DNA from: Chitinophaga jiangningensis | Lineage (GTDB): Bacteria; Bacteroidota; Bacteroidia; Chitinophagales; Chitinophagaceae | Direction: 5' to 3' | NCBI RefSeq assembly: GCF_900142605.1 | Contig: NZ_FRBL01000009.1 | Span: 372,001-436,000, forward strand | DNA: 64,000 nucleotides | In this document: piece after piece, positions 19,081-27,485 of the stretch | Layout of the letters: each line of letters opens with the position of its first letter | How positions within the stretch are numbered: the first letter of the stretch is position 1 | Made by a program: the position numbers and the translations under genes | Notes under the pieces: generated by a model | What the model was told of the DNA's origin: nothing | Seen by the model: only the letters and a program-made list of their open reading frames with translations | Databases searched by the model: none

Positions 19081-19274
19081 TTTTTTGCTCGCAAAGCAGC
19101 CAAGCAGGTAAGCAGCTAAGGCTTGCGTTTTGTTGTTTAAAGAAGGTATATGGAACAAAAAATAATCTTTTGCTGCTTATGCTACTTGGCTGCTTTGTTG
19201 TTTAAAGAAGGTAAATGGAACAAAAAATGATCCTTTGCTGCTTATGCTACTTGGCTGCTTTGCGAGCAAAAAAG
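19081..19274. repeat. Inverted-repeat (MITE/REP-like) element, copy 1
   Basis: Intergenic element bounded by near-perfect inverted repeats of about 36 bases (19081-19116 and 19237-19273) starting TTTTTTGCTCGCAAAGCAGC. The interior holds a tandem duplication of a 65-base unit (19132-19196 and 19197-19261) with three mismatches; each unit ends with part of the terminal repeat. No ORF or transposase inside. A second element with nearly the same ends lies at 30185-30386. Confidence 0.75.
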
Positions 19275-19282
19275 ACCCCGTC

Positions 19283-19303
19283 TTTTCGTCCGAAGGACGA
19301 AAA
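19283..19303 (-). terminator. Terminator-like hairpin of the DUF218 gene
   Basis: TTTTCGTCC-GAA-GGACGAAAA, starting 3 bases beyond the stop codon of the minus-strand gene; reading on, a T-run follows about 10 bases later. Confidence 0.6.
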
Positions 19304-19306
19304 AGA

Positions 19307-20566
19307 TCAGGGATCCAGCGGATCACGGCTATCCGCCTGCAATGAGTTCAAATCCGGCAGATACGAAATACTCGTTTCACTTACGTTCTGCGGCTTTTTC
19401 ATAGGCAGGTAACCCAGTTCCTGCCTGCAACGCAGTTCGAATAAGCGGGTGCTGATATAGGTGAGATGCATATTGTCCGACACACAGAGTACGCGTTTAT
19501 CAACGGGCATTCCGGAGCGATATATGATTCGGTTGGCGTTCCTGATATTAGTAGTGGTATGGCGCGCGTATGGCTCCGCGATGACGGCGTTGGAAGGCAT
19601 ACCCAGGCTGTCGACCAGGTACTTCTTCATTTCCAGCGCTTCTGCAAACGGGGTCAGAAACGGATGCACGTGGCCTCCGGAAACGATAATAAAAGGTGCC
19701 TGGCCTTGTTTGTACGCTGCTACACCATATTTACAACGGAGCTTACCGGCATCGCTGATATTGCTTTTATTGCCGGGCCCCGCCCCGAGGATCAGGATGG
19801 CAGTGTATTCAAACTTTTTCCAGGGAATGCTTTTCACCCGTGCATAGGCCTCTTTGTTCAGGCTCGACATAGGCTCGTACCTGCCGGCTTCATCGTGGCG
19901 GTTGAGGGATAGCAGCGCCAGTGCCAGGTCCAGCGAAGGTTCAAAAAACAAGTTTGTTTTCAGGTCTTCCGACTGAAGTTTATCCAACACACTGTTAACA
20001 CTGGCGAAGTAGTCGGGCGATTTCACCCAGTAGGCAGCCGAGTCGATGTTGGGATAACGGAAGCCCTTGCCTTTCGTATAGGCGTCAATGATATAGTTCA
20101 CCCCTTTGGCGGCATCCTGCCAGGCTTGTGTTAAAAAGGCGGTATCACTCATGCGGCTGTACAGTTGAAACAGGCCGCTGTTGCGCATAGCATGAATCAG
20201 TGGGCTGAGGGCTTTAGGTTCCTGCCGCAGCAGTTGGTTCAGGCGGTAGCCGATACCTTCCACTTCCTCGTTGGAGAACAGGAAGGGCTGTACCAGTCCG
20301 TTAGCATCACTGGTATTTTCATTTACCGGCCCTGCGAGTCGCTCACTAAATTCCGCTGAAATCTTTTGGAGGTAAGGGTCCTGAACAATCACCTTTCGAA
20401 CGGCAGGCATCTTTTCGATGAGCGTGAACAGGTAAAAATTCCTGTCCTGCACGGCACTCGCACCGGAGAAAAAGCTGTAGTGCGGGTCTGGCGGGGCCAT
20501 TTGTGCCTGCGAAACAAAGGCCGACAATATTAAGGATATAGTTAATAATCTTCTGAAGTAATGCAT
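19307..20566 (-). CDS. Exported protein with C-terminal DUF218 (YdcF/SanA/ElyC) domain
   Basis: 419 residues with a signal peptide (1-21, ending 'VSQAQ'). The C-terminal third (about 255-400) shows the DUF218 pattern: 'AILILGAGPGN', 'LRCKYGVAAYKQGQAPFIIVSGGH', 'EALEMKKYLVDSLGMP' and 'EPYARHTTTNIRN'. Family members are linked to envelope polysaccharide metabolism, without a firm biochemical activity. The ~250-residue N-terminal part is mostly helical and not recognised, making this protein longer than the usual YdcF (about 200-270 residues). It would act in the periplasm. Confidence 0.82.
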   Translation of the reverse strand: MHYFRRLLTISLILSAFVSQAQMAPPDPHYSFFSGASAVQDRNFYLFTLIEKMPAVRKVIVQDPYLQKISAEFSERLAGPVNENTSDANGLVQPFLFSNEEVEGIGYRLNQLLRQEPKALSPLIHAMRNSGLFQLYSRMSDTAFLTQAWQDAAKGVNYIIDAYTKGKGFRYPNIDSAAYWVKSPDYFASVNSVLDKLQSEDLKTNLFFEPSLDLALALLSLNRHDEAGRYEPMSSLNKEAYARVKSIPWKKFEYTAILILGAGPGNKSNISDAGKLRCKYGVAAYKQGQAPFIIVSGGHVHPFLTPFAEALEMKKYLVDSLGMPSNAVIAEPYARHTTTNIRNANRIIYRSGMPVDKRVLCVSDNMHLTYISTRLFELRCRQELGYLPMKKPQNVSETSISYLPDLNSLQADSRDPLDP

Positions 20567-20795
20567 AATGCAAGATTACAAGATTTCTTCAATTATAACC
20601 TAAGGATTTCAAATTTGTTCAAATCATAATCTAACGAAATTTAATAATACATTAATTACACTAATGCATAAATTACTTATAGCTAAATTACTGCAAAACA
20701 ATTACTTATCATGAAAATCTAGTTAACTTTCCCCATTTAAAATCCTTAATTTTATCTCTTAAATACGATAGCAGCCAAGCGCCAAACAACCATTC

Positions 20796-22919
20796 ATGCA
20801 CAATAACCACGAGCGAAAAACATTTGTCCGTTTTGCGGTCCTGATCCTGTTGGTATTGATATTAGTCAGCCTGTTTATGCTCCTGTTTCTCAGGAAGCGG
20901 ACCTCCCAGCAGCTAAGCCATACTATCCGGGAAATGGGCACTGTAATGGTTACCCCAATGCACCTGGATAAAGCCATGCAATTGCTGTACCGTGCGGACA
21001 ATCACTTCAGGTTATATACGGTTACCTGGGACAAGCAGTTTTACAGCCGCTACCAGGAGGAGTTAAATGGGCTAAGTGCGGAGCTGGATACGTTACTAAC
21101 GGACAGTACCAGCAATGGGGCCATTCACCGGTTGCTGGCAGGCAAAGCGGCTAAGATGCAGGTATTTATTGCCTGTCGTGAACAGCTGGATACACTGCTG
21201 GCACTGCAACAGGCTTATGTACCGCCAGCTATATCACTGCCGGAGCGGGTAATAGGCCAACTAAACAGGCAGGCAGGCGCCCAAACGGATACGGTGGTGA
21301 CCACCAGCGAAGTAACTACCCGTAGCAAAAAGAAGTTGTTCGGGAGATTAAAAGACGCCATTGCCAACAAGCCCGCGTTGCAGCAGCAGCGCAGCCAGGT
21401 AAATGTGGTACACCATCATCCCGCCGCTAATAAAGCCCAGCTGGAGTATATACAGTCGGCCTACGATCAGCTGTTCAACGATGCCGCCAAAACCAAGCGC
21501 AACATGAACCACGCCGAGCAGGACCTGGTAGTGGGCAGCACGCGGATTTTCGCTACACTGGATTCATTATTACAACAGGCACGGGAAAATATACTCGCTG
21601 CCGCCACCGAAGAGCGGCAGGCGCAACAAGCTGCCGCCACCGGCGCAGTGCACCGTATCTGGCAGCAGAGCTATTGGGAAATACCGTTGGTGCTGCTGCT
21701 GGCAGGCCTGATTGTATACGGTATTATGCGACTATATCGCTACGACCTGGCGCTGCTGCGAAGTCAGCAGCAGGCGGAGCGCCTCGCCCGGCAAAAATCC
21801 GAATTTGCCGCCACTATCAGTCATGAGCTGCGCACCCCTATTCACAGCGTACTCGGCTACACCCAGCAGCTGAAGCAGGAATATAAACCTGAAACGGTGT
21901 CGGCTATACGCACTGGTGCAGAAATGCTGCTACAGGTGGTTAATAACGTATTGGACTACACGAAGATAGAAACGCATAAATTGGTATTAAAACAGGAAAA
22001 GTTTTCGCCAAGGGCTGCCATTGAAGAAGTTTGCAATGCCCTGCTGGTACAGGCGGAGATGAAAAACCTGCAGATGACGGTCAACATCTACTTCCCCACT
22101 ACCCTGCTGGTGTGTGGCGATGCCTTCCGGCTAAAACAGGTGATTACCAACCTGGTGGCCAATGCCATCAAGTACACTGAAACCGGTGACATTACCATTA
22201 CCGCTTCCATGCGGCAAACCGATACCAGCGCCCACCTGATGGAAGTGGCGGTAACGGATACGGGTATCGGCATCCACAACCGCGACCTGCCCCAGCTTTT
22301 CGATGCCTTTACCCAGGCGGGCACACCGGATGCATCTTTCGTAAAAGCTGCCGGCAGTGGCCTTGGGCTTCATATTGCCAAAAAGATCATCGACCTCCAC
22401 GAAGGTAAAATCTACGTAAAAAGCATTCACGGTAAAGGCTCTACGTTTTATTTTGAAATTAAATACCCGCCTGTGGAGCATACGCCTGCTACCAGGAAGG
22501 TGACGGTGCCGGTAAACGTGGGAGATCTGGAGCGCCACAGCGCCCTCACCCGCATCCTGGTGGTGGAAGACAGTGTGCTGAATCAGAAGTTATTGTCGCT
22601 CATGCTGGACCGCATGCAGGTGCACTATAAAGTAGTATCCAATGCCGAGGAGGGCCTCCTGGCATTTGATACCTTCCGCTTTGATATTGTATTAACAGAC
22701 ATTGACCTGCCGGGCATGGACGGGTTAGCCATGGCGCAGGCGATACGGAACTGGCCTGACAAGGAAAAGGCCGCGGTTACCATTATAGCGATTACAGGAA
22801 ATGTATTGGAAGAGGACCTGGCATTGTACCTCAAATCAGGTTTCAGTGATTATATCATGAAGCCCTATCGTGAGGAGGATATACTTGAAAAGTTACAGCT
22901 TTTCGGGATGCCGGTATAG
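20796..22919 (+). CDS. Hybrid sensor histidine kinase with receiver domain
   Basis: Membrane-bound two-component sensor of 707 residues. Parts in order: transmembrane segment about 9-31, a helical periplasmic sensor of about 255 residues (coiled-coil-like, Gln-rich), second transmembrane segment about 290-312, HisKA with phospho-acceptor H343 in 'ISHELRTP', HATPase_c (about 450-560, with 'NLVANAIKYT', 'DTGIGI', 'GSGLGL') and a C-terminal receiver with phospho-acceptor D635 in 'VLTDIDLPGMDG'. No output regulator gene lies next to it, so the downstream partner (HPt or other) must be elsewhere. Signal unknown. Confidence 0.93.
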   Translation: MHNNHERKTFVRFAVLILLVLILVSLFMLLFLRKRTSQQLSHTIREMGTVMVTPMHLDKAMQLLYRADNHFRLYTVTWDKQFYSRYQEELNGLSAELDTLLTDSTSNGAIHRLLAGKAAKMQVFIACREQLDTLLALQQAYVPPAISLPERVIGQLNRQAGAQTDTVVTTSEVTTRSKKKLFGRLKDAIANKPALQQQRSQVNVVHHHPAANKAQLEYIQSAYDQLFNDAAKTKRNMNHAEQDLVVGSTRIFATLDSLLQQARENILAAATEERQAQQAAATGAVHRIWQQSYWEIPLVLLLAGLIVYGIMRLYRYDLALLRSQQQAERLARQKSEFAATISHELRTPIHSVLGYTQQLKQEYKPETVSAIRTGAEMLLQVVNNVLDYTKIETHKLVLKQEKFSPRAAIEEVCNALLVQAEMKNLQMTVNIYFPTTLLVCGDAFRLKQVITNLVANAIKYTETGDITITASMRQTDTSAHLMEVAVTDTGIGIHNRDLPQLFDAFTQAGTPDASFVKAAGSGLGLHIAKKIIDLHEGKIYVKSIHGKGSTFYFEIKYPPVEHTPATRKVTVPVNVGDLERHSALTRILVVEDSVLNQKLLSLMLDRMQVHYKVVSNAEEGLLAFDTFRFDIVLTDIDLPGMDGLAMAQAIRNWPDKEKAAVTIIAITGNVLEEDLALYLKSGFSDYIMKPYREEDILEKLQLFGMPV

Positions 22920-22923
22920 CGGA

Positions 22924-23163
22924 CTATTCCTGCTGTGCTTTCGAAAAGAAGCCGTTGATACTGTCGGCGATGGTGTTAAGCAGGCCCATGTTGAGGCGGT
23001 GGCCGGCGAAGGTGGCACCGGGTGCGCGCATGTAACCGTCATCATCCTTTTCCAGGAGTACTTCCTCTCCGTTTACATCAACTACAAAGCGTTCATGGTT
23101 GTTTGTACCGGCGGGTTTCACATAAAAGCGGCCGGAGGGTGTTTTAATCATAAATGGCTCCAT
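22924..23163 (-). CDS. Small conserved-looking cytoplasmic protein, unknown function
   Basis: 79 residues, no signal peptide or membrane segment; beta-rich N-terminal half ('GRFYVKPAG', 'RFVVDVNGEEVLL') and a helical C-terminus. Last of three small minus-strand genes (23807, 23501, 23163) that probably form one unit; it converges with the kinase gene with a 4-base gap. Not recognised. Confidence 0.6.
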   Translation of the reverse strand: MEPFMIKTPSGRFYVKPAGTNNHERFVVDVNGEEVLLEKDDDGYMRAPGATFAGHRLNMGLLNTIADSINGFFSKAQQE

Positions 23164-23213
23164 ATACTACATATTTTAGGGTTATTCAGCGCAAATGGCA
23201 GGCCAGGGGAAAA

Positions 23214-23501
23214 TCAGGACGACAAGAAGTTGTAGTATTTGTACCATACATCTTCAAACTCTTTCTGAGAAAGGATTTCCGCTACCGGACGCGACTTGTC
23301 ATCCAATCCGTCCGGTTGAGGTAATGGTTCCACACTGAGGGCGGTCCCCCCAAAATTAAAAGTACTGTCTGCGATGCCAAAACTACCGTCCGGATAGATT
23401 TCTATCTTCCTGCGTTCAAAGCGGCCGTCATCCAGTTCACTAAATTGGATTTCCGCTCTGTCATCTTCCGGGTTTAACCAATATATTTTGACATACTGCA
23501 T
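23214..23501 (-). CDS. DUF6881-like small protein
   Basis: 95 residues. The layout 'YVKIYWLNPEDDRAEIQFSELDD', 'RFERRKIEIYPDGSFGIAD' and a helical end resembles DUF6881 proteins, small cytoplasmic proteins of unknown function that often occur near toxin or immunity genes. Here it sits between two other small genes, 6 bases from the next one upstream, with no toxin in sight. Family call is by pattern and moderately sure. Confidence 0.65.
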   Translation of the reverse strand: MQYVKIYWLNPEDDRAEIQFSELDDGRFERRKIEIYPDGSFGIADSTFNFGGTALSVEPLPQPDGLDDKSRPVAEILSQKEFEDVWYKYYNFLSS

Positions 23502-23507
23502 TGAGTA

Positions 23508-23807
23508 TTAGATTTTTTCGAGCTTGCATTCCCATACCTGGTCATGCTGCTGGGGACTTTCAGAAATCACACCTTTGATTTTATAGGTGTGGCCTTCCTG
23601 TTGAATCTGGTCCCCTACCTGTGGTATGCCGGCATCATTGAACCGAACCGTAGCCATAATGCCGAAGGACTTATAGCTGTTGATCTTTACAATGGCGGCA
23701 GAGCGCAGCACTGCAGGGATGGATTTCTTTCTGGAAGATACTTTGTAAATAAAGATAGCTCCGCCTATGGCGGCAATGGTCAGGGTGGTCAGGAATAAAG
23801 GATTCAC
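23508..23807 (-). CDS. Small membrane-anchored protein, unknown function
   Basis: 99 residues with one N-terminal membrane segment (about 4-22), a basic stretch 'SSRKKS' fixing the soluble part on the cytoplasmic side, then a beta-rich domain ('SAAIVKINSYKSFGIMATVRF', 'GDQIQQEGHTYKIKGVI') that looks like a small barrel. First gene of the three-gene set with DUF6881. No family recognised. Confidence 0.55.
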   Translation of the reverse strand: MNPLFLTTLTIAAIGGAIFIYKVSSRKKSIPAVLRSAAIVKINSYKSFGIMATVRFNDAGIPQVGDQIQQEGHTYKIKGVISESPQQHDQVWECKLEKI

Positions 23808-23926
23808 AGTTTACCAGGTTTAGCTTTTTAACGTTGACTTAGGTTCAATCAAATTAAGATTTTTTTCGCAGATTGAACCCAAAAATTCGTTAAATCCTGC
23901 CCCCCCTTAGCTGACCGGCCCCGGGG

Positions 23927-24799
23927 TTAAGCCTTAGCTCTTCCCTCGCCCGAAGGCTGGGGAGCCAGGCTACCGGTTGCCTCAAAAAACTCCAGCGGGT
24001 TATCGTATTTAAAAGTATATCCCAACATTTTTTTCAACTTGGAATTGGACACGATCTTATAGGATTCGTCGTCCGGGGTTTTGCGCCTGGGGCGCAGGAA
24101 ACCGAAATGTGCGGCAGCGGCCACGTGGTAATTAAACTTCATCGGGTGGGCGCTGGCGCAGGCGTTAAACACTTCATTCCAGCAATCCTTTTCCAGCACT
24201 GCGTCTATCACGCCTATGCAATCTATCCGGTGAATGAGGTTTAAAGGCTTATCCTGGCCCTTTCCTTCGTTTACCTTACGCTGAGTTGCCGGCAGACGAT
24301 CGTAGCCTGCAAGGCCACCAAAACGCAGCACAACAGTATCCCAGCCTTTTTCTGCCATCAGCAGCTGCTCTGCTTTGAGCAGGGCCAGGCCATTGGGCGT
24401 ATCGGGTAACTTCGTACATTCTTCGGTTACCTTATCGTTTACGTTCGGGTATACGGAAGTAGAACTAATGAAAATTATTTTGCTGATCCTTGTTGATCGG
24501 AGGTGTGCAATGAGTGTGTTCATCTCCCGCACAAATGCACCTTCTCCGCGCTGCATCCTGGGCGGCACGTCAATGATGAGTACATCCGCATCCCAGAATT
24601 CCGGGTCAGCAGTGATCTTTGTTTCTTCCAGCTTTACCAGGCAACCCTGTACACCTAAGCGATTCATTTCTTCCACGCCCGCAGCACTCGTCCGGGAACC
24701 TTTCACCCGGTAGCCTTCTGACTGCAGATGCTGCGCCAGCGGCTTTCCTACCCAGCCGCAACCCAGAATACTTATAGCGGGAAACTTTGGATTATACAT
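23927..24799 (-). CDS. SDR-type NAD(P)-binding protein, YeeZ-like
   Basis: 290-residue Rossmann protein; nucleotide motif 'ISILGCGWVGKPLAQHL' at the N-terminus, 'VLIIDVPPRMQRGEG' and 'IIFISSTSVYPN' in the middle. The combination GCGWVG plus 'STSVYP' is typical of the YeeZ-like atypical SDR branch, whose substrate is unknown. Ends in an Ala/Gly/Pro-rich tail. Monocistronic judging from spacing. Confidence 0.85.
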   Translation of the reverse strand: MYNPKFPAISILGCGWVGKPLAQHLQSEGYRVKGSRTSAAGVEEMNRLGVQGCLVKLEETKITADPEFWDADVLIIDVPPRMQRGEGAFVREMNTLIAHLRSTRISKIIFISSTSVYPNVNDKVTEECTKLPDTPNGLALLKAEQLLMAEKGWDTVVLRFGGLAGYDRLPATQRKVNEGKGQDKPLNLIHRIDCIGVIDAVLEKDCWNEVFNACASAHPMKFNYHVAAAAHFGFLRPRRKTPDDESYKIVSNSKLKKMLGYTFKYDNPLEFFEATGSLAPQPSGEGRAKA

Positions 24800-24967
24800 G
24801 GTTTTGCTTACTTATCTCCTCTAATTATGATTCAAAACAAAGATCATCATTTTCCGGACAGTAATTGATTTCCTGCTACAATTTATAACTTTTGACGGAT
24901 ATGTTTAGTTCAGTAGCAGCCGAATTTTTAGCGCTTTTTGATATATAACGTTTATGAATATACGGGC

Positions 24968-25990
24968 TTATTGCAGGGCCCATTTCTTCAGCGCCGTTAC
25001 CAGTAATTTGTTGTCTTTTTCGCTTTGACAGGCCACTCTGCAAAATCCGTTGGAGAGTCCTTCGATATTGGATGCATCGCGTATCAGAATGCCGTACTTA
25101 TCGATCAGCCACGACTTTAATTCCGCTGCTGTTCCAGTCAAAGTTTCAAATAAGAAATAATGCGTATACGTTGGGTAGACTTTCAATTCCGGTATGGATT
25201 TCAGCTTTTCTCTCAGCTGAAATGCATCTCCAAGCAGGTCATCCAGCGGAAAATCAAATATGGCAGGATTCGTAATTAAAAAGGTGCCGGCCGCTAATGC
25301 CAGCTGGTTGATAGCCCAGGGCATCTGGAAGGCACGAACTTTATCCAGCAGTGTCTTTTGAGCTGCAATGTATCCGAACCGTAAGCCTGGAAAACAGGCG
25401 GCCTTGGTGGGCGACCGTAGTATCAGGAGATTGGGCAGGCGGTGAAGGTGTGGCAATAAGGAAGTTGTTTCGCGTGTGAATTGTATATATGCTTCATCCA
25501 CTACGAAAATACGTTTGCGATTGGCGGCAATGAGCTGCTGCAGCTGATCACCGGGGTATACCTGTCCGCCGGGATTATTGGGATTGCAAATAAAAAAGAT
25601 ATCGGAATCAATGTGAATCCCATCCTGCAGGCGGTCCCAGTTGATATAACGCACCTGGTGTCCAAAGAGCCGGCTTGCATCGGCGTACTCCGGATAAGTA
25701 GGGCCTACCACGGTGGTAGTAGCGCCGGCAAAGGCCTGGGCTATGAGGTAGATGCCTTGTGTGGCGCCATCAGTGAGCAGGATATTACCGGCACCCAGCT
25801 TCAGTTGCTTTTCCATGAGTTGCTGCAATTGCTCACCTGCCACCTGCGGGTAGTGCCCGATGGTATCCAGCATGCCTGCCAGATGGGTTTTCAACTCAGG
25901 CCGCAAACCGCCATACCAGAGGTTGCTGCTGAAATCGGCCACTATTTTTTTATTGAGTAGATATGCATCATCCCCATGCCCTTGTTTCAT
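24968..25990 (-). CDS. Class I/II aminotransferase, probable threonine-phosphate decarboxylase (CobD-like)
   Basis: 340-residue PLP enzyme of the HisC/CobD group with PLP lysine K196 in 'SPTKAACFPGLRFGY' and 'FICNPNNPGGQVY'. CobD makes (R)-1-amino-2-propanol O-2-phosphate for the cobalamin lower-ligand linker. Sequence alone cannot separate it from HisC; the start of cobQ 10 bases upstream in the same direction is what points to cobalamin synthesis. Confidence 0.8.
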   Translation of the reverse strand: MKQGHGDDAYLLNKKIVADFSSNLWYGGLRPELKTHLAGMLDTIGHYPQVAGEQLQQLMEKQLKLGAGNILLTDGATQGIYLIAQAFAGATTTVVGPTYPEYADASRLFGHQVRYINWDRLQDGIHIDSDIFFICNPNNPGGQVYPGDQLQQLIAANRKRIFVVDEAYIQFTRETTSLLPHLHRLPNLLILRSPTKAACFPGLRFGYIAAQKTLLDKVRAFQMPWAINQLALAAGTFLITNPAIFDFPLDDLLGDAFQLREKLKSIPELKVYPTYTHYFLFETLTGTAAELKSWLIDKYGILIRDASNIEGLSNGFCRVACQSEKDNKLLVTALKKWALQ

Positions 25991-26000
25991 AGTTTATAAC

Positions 26001-27461
26001 TCATTGTTTTGCCAATGAACTATAAACAGCATTTAAATCCAGATGTTCACGCATCAGTGCTGCCAATTTATCATACTGTTGCTGTCGAAAAGCGGCATAG
26101 TCAAAACCAGTGCTGATCTGGCGACCTATTCCATGAATCACCTGTTTTACCACTACCTCATTATCGAGGATCCCGTGCAGGTACGTCCCCCAGCATTTGG
26201 CGGAACCCCAGTATCCATCGGCAGTTCCATCTTCCAAAATATTAACCGGGCTCACCTCCTTACTGCTGGTAGTACCCATATGGATTTCATAACCCACGCA
26301 GGTTTCCGGCTGATCCCTGAAAGTAAAATGGCGTTGCTTAGTAGTTTTTTCCTGCGCCAGCACCGTGGTTACCGGCAGCAATCCCAGCCCCGGCACCTCT
26401 TTAATCTCCCCTTCCACCCCATATGGATCAGCCACGGTAGTGCCCATCATCTGGTAACCACCACAAATACCTATTACGGTTTTACCGGCAGCCGCGGCCT
26501 GCAATACGGCAGTAGCAGTACCATTACTACGGATCGCCACCAGGTCAGCAATCGTGTTTTTGCTGCCCGGCAATATCACCACATCGGCTTTTATAATGTC
26601 GGCGGGATTATCCGTATAAAACAGGTTGATTTCTTCGTATTTCTCCAGTGCGTTAAAGTCGGTGAAATTGGACATGTGCCGCAGCAGCACCACGGCGATG
26701 TTCACCTTATCATCCGCAAGGCGCCTGTATTTAGCTTCGAGGGCTACGGAGTCCTCTTCTTCGATATGGATATCGCGAAAGTAGGGCAATACGCCCGTCA
26801 CCGGCACGCCGGTTAACTGTTCCAGCTGTTGGCGCCCATCCTCGAACAACTTTATATCTCCCCGGAATTTATTAATGATAATACCTTTTACGAGCGCCTT
26901 CTGTTCTGGGGGTAACAGCGCCAAAGTGCCGTAGATACTACCAAAAATACCTCCCCTGTCGATATCCGCCACCAGGTATACATCCGCATGGGCGTGCATG
27001 GCCATGCGCATGTTCACGATATCCCTGTCCCACAAATTGATTTCGGAAATACTGCCGGCGCCTTCCATCACTACCGGCTGATGCTGCGCAGCAAGGCGGT
27101 CGTAGGCCAGCGTCACCTCTTTGAAGAGCGACAGATGATTGTCTTTGGTAAAGTATTCCGCTGCGCTGCGATTGCCCGCAGGCTTGCCGTGCAGTACCAG
27201 TTGGGCCGACACATCACTGCCTGGTTTCAGCAATACGGGGTTCATATCCGTACTACAGGGAACGCCGGCGGCTTCGGCCTGTACGGCCTGTGCACGGCCT
27301 ATTTCGAGGCCGTCAGGGGTGGCGTAGCTGTTGAGCGACATATTCTGCGCCTTGAAAGGCGCCGGCGTATAGCCATCCTGTTTGAATATGCGGCAAAAAC
27401 CGGCGGTGATCACGCTTTTCCCTACATCCGAAGCCGTGCCTACAATCATGATACTTTTCAT
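26001..27461 (-). CDS. cobQ: Cobyric acid synthase
   Basis: ATP- and glutamine-dependent amidation of adenosylcobyrinic acid a,c-diamide to adenosylcobyric acid, in the late cobalamin pathway. The 486 residues contain the N-terminal DTBS-like ATPase part ('MIVGTASDVGKSVITAGFCRIF', P-loop-like) and the CobQ-type glutaminase domain with nucleophile C333 in 'VIGICGGYQMMG' and the late His in 'WGTYLHGILDN'. The gene is paired with the CobD-like gene. I see no cobalamin riboswitch in the adjoining spacers. Confidence 0.95.
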   Translation of the reverse strand: MKSIMIVGTASDVGKSVITAGFCRIFKQDGYTPAPFKAQNMSLNSYATPDGLEIGRAQAVQAEAAGVPCSTDMNPVLLKPGSDVSAQLVLHGKPAGNRSAAEYFTKDNHLSLFKEVTLAYDRLAAQHQPVVMEGAGSISEINLWDRDIVNMRMAMHAHADVYLVADIDRGGIFGSIYGTLALLPPEQKALVKGIIINKFRGDIKLFEDGRQQLEQLTGVPVTGVLPYFRDIHIEEEDSVALEAKYRRLADDKVNIAVVLLRHMSNFTDFNALEKYEEINLFYTDNPADIIKADVVILPGSKNTIADLVAIRSNGTATAVLQAAAAGKTVIGICGGYQMMGTTVADPYGVEGEIKEVPGLGLLPVTTVLAQEKTTKQRHFTFRDQPETCVGYEIHMGTTSSKEVSPVNILEDGTADGYWGSAKCWGTYLHGILDNEVVVKQVIHGIGRQISTGFDYAAFRQQQYDKLAALMREHLDLNAVYSSLAKQ

Positions 27462-27485
27462 GCGGCAAAAATAATGGCTTCGCTG

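Noticed and set aside
19081..19274. Complete insertion sequence
   Set aside because: Terminal inverted repeats are present but no transposase ORF and no clear target-site duplication.
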